From positions 62,001 to 126,000 of the forward strand of contig JACVCH010000002.1 of NCBI GenBank assembly GCA_016742175.1: a stretch of 64,000 nt of DNA. The letters are read 5' to 3'. This DNA comes from Rhizobiaceae bacterium. GTDB lineage: Bacteria > Pseudomonadota > Alphaproteobacteria > Rhizobiales > Rhizobiaceae. Of this stretch, positions 17,176-25,488 are shown piece by piece. Made by a program: the position numbers and the translations under genes. The notes under the pieces were generated by a model. The model saw only the letters and a list, made by a program, of their open reading frames with translations, was not told the origin of the DNA and ran no database searches. Position 1 is the first letter of the stretch, and the number at the start of each line of letters is the position of its first letter.

Positions 17176-17876
17176 GCCTGCGCTTCCATCTGCCGCGAGG
17201 CGCGGGAGCGCAGGGCGCCGATGATCTCGGCGAGGACTGAGACCGCGATTTCGGCGGGGCTGGCAGCGCCTATGGGAAGGCCGATCGGGGCGCGGATGCG
17301 GGCGATCTCGGCTTCGCTCAGACCATTGGCCTTCAGGCGATCGACGCGCTTGCCATGCGTCTTGCGGCTGCCGAGGGCGCCGACATAGAAGCAATTGGCG
17401 CGCAGCGCGGCTTCAAGCGGGTAGTCGTCGATCTTGGGATCGTGGGTGACGGCGGCGAGCGCGGTGAAGGCGTCGAGGGGTCGGTTGGCGAGCACCGTTT
17501 CCGGCCATTCGGCGCTCAAAGCCGTGTCTGGGAAGCGTTCGGGCGTGGCGAAGGCAGTGCGGGGATCGATGATCTCGACGTCGAGGCCGGCGAGCCGCGC
17601 CATGGGGGCGAGCGCCTGGCTGATATGGACCGCGCCGATGACGACCAGGCGGGCCGGCGGGACGTGGACGTTGAGGAAAAGCGGGCGGCCGCCGATCTCG
17701 ACGCTGCCGGACTTGCCGGAATCGAAGGCGCGGGTGAGCGCCGAGCCGAGGTCGCCGTCGCGCCGGTCGGACTCGCGGTGGAGTGTGGCGGCGCCCGTTT
17801 CGAGATCGGTGGCGAGGATGACCGCTCGGCGGGCGGCGCGTTCGGCGTTGGCCTGTTTGAGCAGCTCGATATCCAT
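17172..17876 (-). CDS. XdhC/CoxI C-terminal (Rossmann) domain protein
   Basis: The 234-residue product starts MDIELLKQANAERAARRAVI. The N-terminal 60 residues resemble the end of an XdhC_CoxI segment. From about residue 75 there is a Rossmann-like XdhC_C domain: RLVVIGAVHISQALAPMARL, then VTHDPKIDDYPLEAAL and FYVGALGSRKTHGKRVDRL. XdhC proteins bind the molybdenum cofactor, help sulphurate it and deliver it to Mo-hydroxylases. It lies 2 bp after the short XdhC N-domain gene and overlaps the MobA fusion gene, so the three are co-transcribed. Confidence 0.88.
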   Translation of the reverse strand: MDIELLKQANAERAARRAVILATDLETGAATLHRESDRRDGDLGSALTRAFDSGKSGSVEIGGRPLFLNVHVPPARLVVIGAVHISQALAPMARLAGLDVEIIDPRTAFATPERFPDTALSAEWPETVLANRPLDAFTALAAVTHDPKIDDYPLEAALRANCFYVGALGSRKTHGKRVDRLKANGLSEAEIARIRAPIGLPIGAASPAEIAVSVLAEIIGALRSRASRQMEAQA

Positions 17877-17878
17877 GG

Positions 17879-18214
17879 TCAGGCGACGGGCTCGACAAAG
17901 ACCTTGATGCGGCCGCCGCAGGAGAGGCCCACCTGCCAGGCGGTTTCGTCCGCGACGCCAAATTCGAGCATTTTCGGCGTGCGCGATTCGAGCACGTCGA
18001 TGGCTTCGCCGACGACGGCGCCCTCGACGCAGCCACCGGAGACGGAGCCTTCGAAATTGCCTTCGGAATCGATGACGAGGTGGCTGCCGACGGGACGCGG
18101 TGCGGAACCCCACGTCTCGACGACGGTGGCGAGGGCGACCTTGCGTCCTTCGCCGACCCAGCGTTCGGCCAGCGCGAGCGGATCGGTTCCCTGTCCGAGA
18201 AGATCAGATGTCAT
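17879..18214 (-). CDS. XdhC/CoxI N-terminal domain protein
   Basis: The 111-residue protein starts MTSDLLGQGTDPLALAERW, with GGAGG seven bases upstream. It contains the full XdhC_CoxI signature: ATVVETWGSAPRPVGSHLVI, GSVSGGCVEGAVV and VGLSCGGRIKVFVEP. The two conserved cysteines (SGGCVEG and GLSCGG) are those proposed in the family to handle cofactor sulphur. In many bacteria this domain is fused to the Rossmann domain; here it is a separate gene directly upstream of it. Confidence 0.9.
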   Translation of the reverse strand: MTSDLLGQGTDPLALAERWVGEGRKVALATVVETWGSAPRPVGSHLVIDSEGNFEGSVSGGCVEGAVVGEAIDVLESRTPKMLEFGVADETAWQVGLSCGGRIKVFVEPVA

Positions 18215-18240
18215 GGCGTCTACCTCCAACCGGGATATGG

Positions 18241-19473
18241 TCACGCCGCCCTGCCCTTGCCAAGGGCCAGCCATTGGCGCGGATCGGTCGCCTGGCGGCT
18301 TTTGGTCGACAGCGAGGCGACGAGGTCGGTCAACGCGTCGAGCGAATGGACGGGGCGGAACTCGTCGACATGGTCGAGCATGACGCGCACGCCGCGTGCG
18401 CGCGGCTCGAATCCGTCGAAGCGCAGGAGCGGGTTCAGCCAGATCAGACGGCGGCAGGATTTGTGCAGGCGGTCCATCTCGCGGGCGAGGAGGTCGGTGT
18501 CGTCGCGCTCGAGACCATCGGTGATGAGAAGCACGACCGCGCCCTGCCCCAGGACGCGCCGCGACCAGAGGCGGTTGAACTCGTGCAGCGTCTCGCCGAT
18601 GCGGGTGCCGCCCGACCAGTCCTTGACGGCGGCGGCGGCTTCGGCGAGCGCTTCGTCCGGGTCGCGATGGCGCATCTGGCGGGTGAGGTTCGTCAGGCGC
18701 GTGCCGAAGACGAAGGTGTGGACGCGGCTTCGCTTTTCGCTCAGCGCGTGAAGAAAGTGCAGGAAGATGCGGGAATACTGGCTCATGGAGCCGGAAATGT
18801 CGGCGAGCACGACAAGCGGCGGGTGGACGGTGCGGGCGGATTTGAAGCGCGGCAGCATCAGGTCGCCGCCGGTGCGCAGGGCCTGGCGCATCATCGCGCG
18901 GGGGTCGGCGCGGCCGCCGCGGGGATCGGGCCGGAAGCGGCGGGTCGTCACGTGGTCGGCCGGCAGCGACAGCCGGGCGATGGCGGCGCGGGCCTCGGCA
19001 AGCTCGGCGGCGGACATCTGGGCGAAATCCTTGCCGCGCAACACCTCGTTGCCCGACACGGAGAAACGGGCGTCGAACTCGATTTCGGGGATTTCCTGCT
19101 TGGTCTGGCGGTCGTTCTGGCCGAGAAGCGCCTCGGAAACGCGGCTTTCGGCCGGTTTCGGCTTCGACTTTTCCTTCATGTCGGGGGCGACGGGCGAAAA
19201 CATCGCGATCAGCTTTTCGATCAGCTCGCGCGAGCGCCAGTAGAGCCGGAACGCCTCGTCGAAGGTCGCGTGGTCCTCGCGCCGGTTCACCAGCACGGCG
19301 TGGAGCGTCCAGTAGAATTCCTCGCGGGTACCGATGCCGGCAGCGAGAACCGCTTCGATCGCATCCTTGACCGCGGCCGGACCGACGCGCATTCCCGCCT
19401 TTCGCAGGGTGCGGGCGAAATAGACGATATTGTCGGCGATCCGGCCTTCGGCTTCGCTGCGCACCGCGTTCAT
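18241..19473 (-). CDS. coxE: CoxE-like vWA-domain protein
   Basis: The 410-residue protein is a cytoplasmic vWA protein of the CoxE family. The N-terminus (AEGRIADNIVYFARTLRKAG) and the middle segment FSVSGNEVLRGKDFAQMS are typical. The MIDAS motif DISGSMSQY is at 225, with a later ITDGLERDD strand. In the cox system CoxE works with the AAA+ ATPase CoxD to assemble the Mo/Cu active site of CO dehydrogenase, and homologues serve other Mo-hydroxylases. It starts 2 bp after the ATPase gene, so the pair is coupled. Confidence 0.9.
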   Translation of the reverse strand: MNAVRSEAEGRIADNIVYFARTLRKAGMRVGPAAVKDAIEAVLAAGIGTREEFYWTLHAVLVNRREDHATFDEAFRLYWRSRELIEKLIAMFSPVAPDMKEKSKPKPAESRVSEALLGQNDRQTKQEIPEIEFDARFSVSGNEVLRGKDFAQMSAAELAEARAAIARLSLPADHVTTRRFRPDPRGGRADPRAMMRQALRTGGDLMLPRFKSARTVHPPLVVLADISGSMSQYSRIFLHFLHALSEKRSRVHTFVFGTRLTNLTRQMRHRDPDEALAEAAAAVKDWSGGTRIGETLHEFNRLWSRRVLGQGAVVLLITDGLERDDTDLLAREMDRLHKSCRRLIWLNPLLRFDGFEPRARGVRVMLDHVDEFRPVHSLDALTDLVASLSTKSRQATDPRQWLALGKGRAA

Positions 19474-19475
19474 GG

Positions 19476-20405
19476 CTATTCGGCTGCCGCCAGTTCGGAC
19501 TTGACCTCGGCGAGGATGCGCCGCCCCTCGCCCTGGCCGATGCGGGCGATGTCGTCCTGATATTTCAGGAGCACGCCGATCGTGTCGGACACGGTCTCGG
19601 GATCGAGCGCGACCTTGTCGAGTTCGGTCAAGGCGCTTGCCCAGTCGATCGTCTCGGCGACGCCGGGCGCCTTGAACAGGTCCATCTGGCGCAAGCGCTG
19701 GATGAAGGCGACGACTTCGGCTGACAGGCGCTCGTTTGCCTGCGGCACCTTTCGCGCGACGATTTCCAGTTCGCGCTCGGCGGTCGGATAATCGACCCAG
19801 TGATAGAGGCAGCGGCGCTTCAGCGCGTCGTGGATTTCGCGCGTGCGGTTGGTGGTGATGATGACGATCGGCGGCTCCTTGGCCTTGATCGTGCCGAGTT
19901 CGGGGACGGTGACCTGAAAGTCGGACAGGATTTCGAGCAGGAACGCTTCGAAGGCCTCGTCGGTGCGGTCGAGTTCGTCGATGAGGAAGACGGGGGCGGC
20001 GCCAGGTTCGCCGGACAGCGCGTCGAGGACGGGACGGCGAATCAGGTATTTCTCGGAGAAGACGTTGCGCTCCATCGCGTCGCGCTTCACGTCGCCGGCG
20101 GCTTCCTCCATGCGAATCTCGATCATTTGCGCGGCGTAGTTCCACTCGTAGACGGCGGAGGAGACGTCGAGACCTTCGTAGCACTGGAGGCGGATCAAGC
20201 GGCGGCCGAGCGCGGAGGCGAGCACCTTGGCGATCTCGGTCTTGCCGACGCCGGCCTCGCCTTCGAGGAAGAGCGGGCGGCCCATGCGCAGGCTGAGGAA
20301 CAGCACCGTCGCCAGCGCGCGGTCACCGACATAATCGGCGGATTTCAGCATTTCCAGCGTCTCGTCGATCGAGCTTGGCGCGGGACGCGGATGGGCTGTC
20401 GGCAT
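19476..20405 (-). CDS. coxD: MoxR/CoxD-type AAA+ ATPase
   Basis: The 309-residue ATPase has Walker A GEAGVGKT (49-56), Walker B PVFLIDELDRTD and sensor 1 IVIITTNRTREIHDALKRRC with the arginine region of MoxR proteins. The substrate-facing WNYAAQMIEIRMEEAAG segment matches CoxD-like members. It is predicted to act as a chaperone with the CoxE vWA protein just downstream, remodelling a Mo-hydroxylase during cofactor maturation. It is the first gene of the leftward operon that ends with the hydrolase at 14696. Confidence 0.9.
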   Translation of the reverse strand: MPTAHPRPAPSSIDETLEMLKSADYVGDRALATVLFLSLRMGRPLFLEGEAGVGKTEIAKVLASALGRRLIRLQCYEGLDVSSAVYEWNYAAQMIEIRMEEAAGDVKRDAMERNVFSEKYLIRRPVLDALSGEPGAAPVFLIDELDRTDEAFEAFLLEILSDFQVTVPELGTIKAKEPPIVIITTNRTREIHDALKRRCLYHWVDYPTAERELEIVARKVPQANERLSAEVVAFIQRLRQMDLFKAPGVAETIDWASALTELDKVALDPETVSDTIGVLLKYQDDIARIGQGEGRRILAEVKSELAAAE

Positions 20406-20425
20406 GGGGGCTCCGGTGAAACCGA

Positions 20426-20947
20426 TCAGGTTTCAAGACTGTGGTAGCGGCGATCCTGATAGATCAACGGCGAAAGACTATCGCCGATGCGGATGCCTGT
20501 CACTTCACCGAAAAGTATGCGGTGGGTCGCGACTTCCTTGGTTTCGATGATGCGGCAATCGAACGTCGTGAGCGCGCCGACGAGGACCGGCGCGCCGGTG
20601 GACACGGTCTCCCACTCGCCGAGGGCGAAGCGGTCCTTCTGGCTGAGACCGGTGAGGCCCGAGAACGCGTCGGCCAGCGCGCGATGGCCGGACGACAGCG
20701 TGTTGAGCGCGAAGACGCCGTTTTCGGCGAAGACGTCGTTGTCAGGCTTCACGCGGCTGAGGCAGACGAGGACCGTCGGGGGCTCGTCCGAAACGGAGCA
20801 GCCGGCGATGATGGTGACGCCCCTCTTGCCGGCAACGCCGTCGGTGGTCACGACATGCACCGCACCCGCAAAGCGGCTCATCGCGTCGCGATAGAGCCCG
20901 GATTCCACTTGTTTCCTGTCGAGCACGGCCGCCCCTTCATCGATCAT
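20426..20947 (-). CDS. Flavin reductase family protein (RutF/HpaC-like)
   Basis: Start MIDEGAAVLDRKQVESGLYR gives 173 residues; an earlier in-frame start is possible. Family motifs are AVHVVTTDGVAGKRGVTI, CSVSDEPPTVLVCLSR, FALNTLSSGHRALADAFSG and HRILFGEVTGIRIGD. Members reduce FMN or FAD with NAD(P)H, or bind FMN, and supply reduced flavin to a partner monooxygenase. No such partner is adjacent, so the substrate pathway is open. It is divergent from the binding-protein gene at 21074. Confidence 0.85.
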   Translation of the reverse strand: MIDEGAAVLDRKQVESGLYRDAMSRFAGAVHVVTTDGVAGKRGVTIIAGCSVSDEPPTVLVCLSRVKPDNDVFAENGVFALNTLSSGHRALADAFSGLTGLSQKDRFALGEWETVSTGAPVLVGALTTFDCRIIETKEVATHRILFGEVTGIRIGDSLSPLIYQDRRYHSLET

Positions 20948-21073
20948 GGCGCATATAGGGCGGCGTGCCGCCGAACCCAAGCGCGTGGACCCGGATTAGC
21001 CGGTTGCGCGGCCGGCTGCCAGCCTTTACCTGTTGACGCAGCCTTCACAGCCGGGCGGGCCGCGATTTTCCAG

Positions 21074-22102
21074 ATGCCAAACAGACCGACACCCGCTCTC
21101 ATCATTCTCGCGCTAACACTGGCCGCCGCGCCGGCGGCGGCGCAGACGCGCATCGGCCTCGCCGTGCCGGGCGGCGAGACGGCGCCGCTTCTCGAAGCGC
21201 AGATGCGCGCTGGTGCGCAACGGGCTGCGGGCGATCTCGACGCGGAGCTCGTGATCGAGACGGATTCCTGTTCGGCCGAGGGTGGCGGTGATGCGGCGCG
21301 GCGCTTCGTCGAAAGCGAAGTGGAGGCGGTCGTCGGCTTCCTTTGCACCGAGGCGATCGAGGCGGCGTTGCCAATTTTGACCGAGGCCGACATTCCCGTC
21401 ATCGCGACGGGCGTGCGGACCGACAGCCTGACCGACCGGCGCGAGCGCACCGGCTTTCAGGTGTTCCGGCTCGGGCCGCGCGCAGATGCCGAGCGGGACG
21501 CAGCGGCACGGTATGTGGTGGACAATTGGCGCGGATCGCTCTTCGCCATCGTCGACGACGGTACGATCTATGGCCGCGAGATCGCCGAGACGGTGCGGAT
21601 TGCGGCCGAGGAATCGGGGCTCGTGCCGGTCTTCGTCGACACGTTCCGGCCGCAGCTCGAGAACCAGATCGGCCTCATCGGCCGATTGCGGCGGTCGGGC
21701 GCGACGCATGTCTTCGTCGGCGGCGACCGGGCGGACATCGCGATCATGGCGCGGGACGCCGCCGGGCTCGACTATGCGCTGACCCTCGCCGGCGGCGAGG
21801 CGCTGCGCGCGGCGGGCGGGGACGTGCCGCTTACCGAGGGGATCGTGATGATCGCGGCGACGCAGTGGGAAGACGCGGTCGCGCCTGACGGCGAGAAGCC
21901 GGCCGGGCAACAGGGCTATTTCCTCCCGGTGCATGCGGCGGTGGAGGTTGCGGTTGCGGCTTCGGAGAGTGGCGAGGCGATCGGCGACGGCCGGTTCGAG
22001 ACGATCGTCGGGCCGGTCGCATTCGACGAGAAGGGCGACATGGAAGGCGATCTTTACCGCGTCTACCGCTTCGACGGCTCCAGCTTCGCGCCGGTCGACT
22101 GA
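21074..22102 (+). CDS. Periplasmic binding protein, branched-chain amino acid type
   Basis: The 342-residue protein begins MPNRPTPALIILALTLAAAP, a signal peptide cleaved near AQTRIG. The body is a type I periplasmic-binding fold: IGLAVPGGETAPLLEAQMRAG, EAVVGFLCTEAIEAALPIL, FAIVDDGTIYGREIAETV and a hinge GYFLPVHAAVEVAVAA. It resembles LivK-like proteins but no permease or ATPase genes are adjacent, so it may serve a distant transporter or a sensory role. Its stop overlaps the start of the P1 peptidase gene by one base (TGATG). Confidence 0.82.
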   Translation: MPNRPTPALIILALTLAAAPAAAQTRIGLAVPGGETAPLLEAQMRAGAQRAAGDLDAELVIETDSCSAEGGGDAARRFVESEVEAVVGFLCTEAIEAALPILTEADIPVIATGVRTDSLTDRRERTGFQVFRLGPRADAERDAAARYVVDNWRGSLFAIVDDGTIYGREIAETVRIAAEESGLVPVFVDTFRPQLENQIGLIGRLRRSGATHVFVGGDRADIAIMARDAAGLDYALTLAGGEALRAAGGDVPLTEGIVMIAATQWEDAVAPDGEKPAGQQGYFLPVHAAVEVAVAASESGEAIGDGRFETIVGPVAFDEKGDMEGDLYRVYRFDGSSFAPVD

Positions 22103-23112
22103 TGGCGTTCAAGGCGGGTCCGCGCAATCTGATCACCGACGTGGCGGGACTGACCGTCGGCAATGTGCATGACGAAAAGGTGCGCTCGGGCGTGAGCGTC
22201 GTGCTTTGCGAGACGCCGGCGGTGGCCGGCTACCAGGTGCTGGGCGGCGCGCCGGGGACGCGCGAGACCGACCTCCTGGAGCCGCACAATTCGGTCGAGA
22301 CGGTGCACGGGATCGTGCTTTCGGGCGGTTCGGCCTTCGGGCTCGATGCGGCGTCGGGCGTGCAGGCGGCGTTGCGCGAGCGCGGGATCGGCTTCGAGGT
22401 GCGCGGCCAAAAGGTGCCGATCGTGCCGGCCGCGATCCTGTTCGATCTCGCCAATGAAGGCGACAAGGATTGGGGGCGCTATCCGCCGTACCGTGACCTC
22501 GGATTCGAGGCCGTGGCGGTGGCCTGCGCGGATTTTGCCATCGGCAGCGCGGGCGCGGGATATGGCGCGCTGACGGCGGGGCTGAAGGGCGGGCTCGGCT
22601 CGGCCTCGACGGTTCTGGCGAACGGCATCACCATCGGCGCGCTGGTCGCGGTCAATCCGACGGGGTCGGTGACGGTCGGGCGCAGCCGGCATTTCTGGGC
22701 GGCGCCATTCGAGATCGGCGCAGAGTTCGGCGGGCACGGAATGCCCTCCCCGCTGCCGGCGGACGCGCAGGACGTGCTGATCAAGTTCCGCGACCCGGTT
22801 TCGCCGGTCGCGAACACGACGATCGCGGTGATCGCGACGGATGCCGTGTTGTCCAAGGCAGCGGCGAAGCGGCTCGCGATCTCCGCCCATGACGGCTTTG
22901 CGCGCGCGATCTGGCCGGCGCACACGCCCTATGACGGCGATCTCGTCTTCTCGCTCGCGACGGGGCGCAATGCGGCCAGGCTCGACCCTTCGGCGGAGAT
23001 GGATTTCCATGCGGCCGCGGCCGCGACCATGGCGCGGGCGATCGCGCGGGGCGTTCACGCCGCGAGCGCAGGTGAAGGTGATATCATGCCGGTCTGGTCG
23101 TCGAGGACATAG
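22102..23112 (+). CDS. P1 family (DmpA/S58) peptidase
   Basis: The 336-residue protein resembles DmpA-type aminopeptidases, N-terminal-nucleophile enzymes that self-cleave into two chains. Conserved parts are DVAGLTVGNVHDEKVRSGV, HGIVLSGGSAFGLDAASGV and KGGLGSAST, then NGITIGALVAVNPTGSVTVG. The junction in the last block probably contains the nucleophile (Thr177, by family analogy). No signal peptide is present, so it is likely cytoplasmic. Translation is coupled to the binding-protein gene upstream, which hints at peptide uptake and hydrolysis. Confidence 0.85.
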   Translation: MAFKAGPRNLITDVAGLTVGNVHDEKVRSGVSVVLCETPAVAGYQVLGGAPGTRETDLLEPHNSVETVHGIVLSGGSAFGLDAASGVQAALRERGIGFEVRGQKVPIVPAAILFDLANEGDKDWGRYPPYRDLGFEAVAVACADFAIGSAGAGYGALTAGLKGGLGSASTVLANGITIGALVAVNPTGSVTVGRSRHFWAAPFEIGAEFGGHGMPSPLPADAQDVLIKFRDPVSPVANTTIAVIATDAVLSKAAAKRLAISAHDGFARAIWPAHTPYDGDLVFSLATGRNAARLDPSAEMDFHAAAAATMARAIARGVHAASAGEGDIMPVWSSRT

Positions 23113-23121
23113 GAGAAGCCG

Positions 23122-23838
23122 ATGCGTTGCTTGATCGCCGCCCTTGGCATGCTGATTGCCGGACCGGCCGTGGCCGGGGATACCGCCGAACTCGGCATTC
23201 TCGGCTTCAGCGCGGACGGATCGGTCTTCGCCTTCGAGGAATACGGCATCCAGGACGGGTCGGGCTTCGCCTACGCCAACCGGTATTATGTCGAGACGGC
23301 GACGGACAGTTTCGTTTCGGGCACGCCGATCCGGGTGCTTTCGGAGGGCCAGGACGCGTCGGTCGAGGACGCGCGGGCCGAGGCGCGACAGTTGGCGTCG
23401 CAGATCATCGACGAGGCCGAATTGGCGGCGAACCGCGGCTTCACGGCCGGGGCGAACGCGGTGACCGAGATTTCGGCGGATGCGCTTGCCATGGAGGTCA
23501 ATCCGCGGCCGGTGTTCCCGCCGATCGAGGCGCCGCTTGCGATCCGGCTCGAGGAGATCGCCTTCGCGATGCCGGAGAACTGCGCGTTCGCGGCCGAGCG
23601 CCATGTCGGGTTCCGGCTGCTCAAGGTGAGCCACGAGGCCGGTGTCGCGACGGAGCTCTTGCACGAGGACGAGAGCGTTCCGGCAAGCCGCTCCTGTCCG
23701 CTCGGCTATCGGATCGGTGCGGTGCAGACGTTCTTTCCCGAGGGCGGGGAGCCGGTATTCGTGGTGCTGATCGCGGTCAGGCGCGTCGGCTTCGAGGGGC
23801 CGGACCATCGCTGGATCGCGGTGCCCGGAAAGCTTTGA
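23122..23838 (+). CDS. DUF2259 exported protein
   Basis: The 238-residue protein has AGGAG upstream of MRCLIAALGMLIAGPAVAGD, a signal peptide. The mature part begins LGILGFSADGSVFAFEEYGI, the hallmark of DUF2259, followed by an Ala/Glu-rich helix and a beta-rich C-terminal half with two cysteines (ENCAFA and RSCPLGY). Such proteins are periplasmic and of unknown function. It follows the peptidase by 9 bp and is probably in the same operon, ahead of the purB promoter. Confidence 0.85.
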   Translation: MRCLIAALGMLIAGPAVAGDTAELGILGFSADGSVFAFEEYGIQDGSGFAYANRYYVETATDSFVSGTPIRVLSEGQDASVEDARAEARQLASQIIDEAELAANRGFTAGANAVTEISADALAMEVNPRPVFPPIEAPLAIRLEEIAFAMPENCAFAAERHVGFRLLKVSHEAGVATELLHEDESVPASRSCPLGYRIGAVQTFFPEGGEPVFVVLIAVRRVGFEGPDHRWIAVPGKL

Positions 23839-23854
23839 ACGCAAGCTTTGAGCG

Positions 23855-23883
23855 TTGAGCCTTCGGACCTCGTCTGTTAGGGA
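23855..23883 (+). promoter_or_regulatory. Predicted purB promoter
   Basis: TTGAGC (23855-23860), a 17-bp spacer and TAGGGA (23878-23883) form a sigma70-type promoter 37 bp before purB. The -10 and following bases (TAGGGAGCGGGCGA) match those of the purC promoter at 29417 with one change. Confidence 0.6.
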
Positions 23884-23919
23884 GCGGGCGAAAGCCTCCC
23901 AAACGTCAGGACGAGACGC

Positions 23920-25227
23920 ATGATCCCGCGCTATTCGCGGCCCGAAATGGTCGCCATCTGGTCTCCGGAAACGAAGTTCCGCATCTGGTTCGAGATCGAG
24001 GCGCATGCCTGCGACGCGCTGGCCGAAATCGGCGTGATCCCGAAGGAGGCGGCGCGCAACATCTGGGCCAAGGGCGGCGCGGCGACATTCGATGTCGAGC
24101 GGATCGACGAGATCGAGCGCGAGACCAAGCACGACGTCATCGCCTTCCTGACGCACCTGGCGGAGTTCATCGGGCCCGATTCGCGTTTCGTCCATCAGGG
24201 CATGACCTCGTCGGACGTGCTCGACACGACGCTGAACATCCAGCTCGTGCGGGCGGCGGACCTGCTTCTGGCCGACATGGATCGGGTGCTGGCGGCGCTG
24301 AAGAAGCGCGCCTTCGAGCACAAGGACGACGTCAGGATCGGGCGCAGCCACGGCATCCATGCCGAGCCGACGACGATGGGGCTGACCTTCGCGCGCTTCT
24401 ATGCCGAGATGGCGCGCGGGCGCGAGCGGCTGGTCGCGGCGCGGGCGGAAATCGCGACGGGGGCGATTTCGGGTGCCGTCGGGACGTTCGCCAATATCGA
24501 CCCGTCGGTCGAAGAGCATGTCTGCGCGAAGCTCGGGCTGAAGCCGGAGCCGATCTCGACGCAAGTGATCCCGCGCGACCGGCATGCGATGTTCTTCGCC
24601 ACGCTCGGCGTCATCGCCTCGTCGATGGAGAACGTGGCGACCGAAATCCGGCACATGCAGCGCACTGAAGTTCTGGAGGCCGAAGAGTTCTTCGCGCCCG
24701 GCCAGAAGGGCTCGTCGGCGATGCCGCACAAGCGCAATCCGGTGCTGACGGAGAACCTGACCGGGCTGGCACGTCTGGTGCGCATGTCGGTGACGCCGGC
24801 GCTGGAGAACGTGACGCTCTGGCACGAGCGCGACATCAGCCATTCGAGCGTCGAACGGGCGATCGGGCCGGATACGACGATCACGCTCGACTTCGCGCTG
24901 AACCGGCTCGCGGGCGTCATCGAGAAGCTGGTGATCTATCCGGACAACATGCTCGCGAACATGAACAAGTTCCGCGGGCTGGTGATGAGCCAGCGCGTGC
25001 TGCTGGCTCTGACGCAGGCGGGGGTCAGCCGTGAGGATTCCTACCGGCTCGTCCAGCGCAACGCGATGCGCGTGTGGGAACAGGGCGCGGACTTCCTCGA
25101 GGAGTTGCTCAAGGATGCCGACGTGCGCGCGGCGCTGCCGGAGGATGAAATCCGCGAGAAGTTCGACCTTGGCTATCACACCAAACATGTCGACACGATC
25201 TTCGCGCGGGTGTTCGGGAAGGGCTGA
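23920..25227 (+). CDS. purB: Adenylosuccinate lyase
   Basis: The 435-residue enzyme catalyses two steps of purine synthesis: SAICAR to AICAR plus fumarate, and adenylosuccinate to AMP plus fumarate. The fumarase/aspartase superfamily regions are all visible: HQGMTSSDVLDTTLN near 92, RSHGIHAEPTTMGL with catalytic His at about 143-146, and the flexible loop GSSAMPHKRNPVLTENL, where Ser265 is the likely catalytic base. Length is normal for the short PurB type. It has its own promoter and is separate from the purCSQL run 4 kb downstream. Confidence 0.96.
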   Translation: MIPRYSRPEMVAIWSPETKFRIWFEIEAHACDALAEIGVIPKEAARNIWAKGGAATFDVERIDEIERETKHDVIAFLTHLAEFIGPDSRFVHQGMTSSDVLDTTLNIQLVRAADLLLADMDRVLAALKKRAFEHKDDVRIGRSHGIHAEPTTMGLTFARFYAEMARGRERLVAARAEIATGAISGAVGTFANIDPSVEEHVCAKLGLKPEPISTQVIPRDRHAMFFATLGVIASSMENVATEIRHMQRTEVLEAEEFFAPGQKGSSAMPHKRNPVLTENLTGLARLVRMSVTPALENVTLWHERDISHSSVERAIGPDTTITLDFALNRLAGVIEKLVIYPDNMLANMNKFRGLVMSQRVLLALTQAGVSREDSYRLVQRNAMRVWEQGADFLEELLKDADVRAALPEDEIREKFDLGYHTKHVDTIFARVFGKG

Positions 25228-25230
25228 GGC

Positions 25231-25488
25231 CTACCAGAAGAGGCGGGCGACGTAGCGGTCGAGATGGAGCTCGTCGCCGATCCAGATGAGGGCGGCGACG
25301 GCGACCAGGACGAGCGCGATGGTGCCGAATGCGCCCAGTCCACGCTCCTGGCGGCTGCGCGCCGGGTCGTCGGCGGGGATTGCGGCGGGCGCGGGGGCGG
25401 CCGAGAGGCGGTCCAGCTTTTCCAACATCAGGGCCTGCGTGTGCTCGACGCGCATCAGCCGCAGTTCCAACTCGTCGCGTTCGCTCAT
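25231..25488 (-). CDS. Small tail-anchored coiled-coil protein
   Basis: The 85-residue product begins MSERDELELRLMRVEHTQAL, a heptad-like helix, then an Ala/Pro linker and a single hydrophobic segment (GAFGTIALVLVAVAALIWIG) close to the C-terminus. It looks like a C-terminally anchored membrane protein with a cytoplasmic coiled coil. Its start overlaps the stop of the next upstream gene by 4 bp and both proteins share the same architecture. I do not recognise the family. It converges with purB, whose stop is 3 bp away. Confidence 0.6.
   Translation of the reverse strand: MSERDELELRLMRVEHTQALMLEKLDRLSAAPAPAAIPADDPARSRQERGLGAFGTIALVLVAVAALIWIGDELHLDRYVARLFW

Noticed and set aside
18241-20184. 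Longer frame upstream of the CoxE gene
   Set aside because: The upstream part is Arg-rich and lies inside the CoxD ATPase gene. Family length supports the ATG at 19473.
21032-21073. TTGACG as -35 of a promoter for the binding-protein gene
   Set aside because: No -10-like hexamer lies 16-18 bp downstream.
22063-25188. Open minus-strand frame of about 1040 codons opposite the P1 peptidase, DUF2259 and purB genes
   Set aside because: It is antisense to three genes with clear protein families; its composition (Arg/His/Asp-rich, low-complexity) is that of a GC-rich shadow frame.
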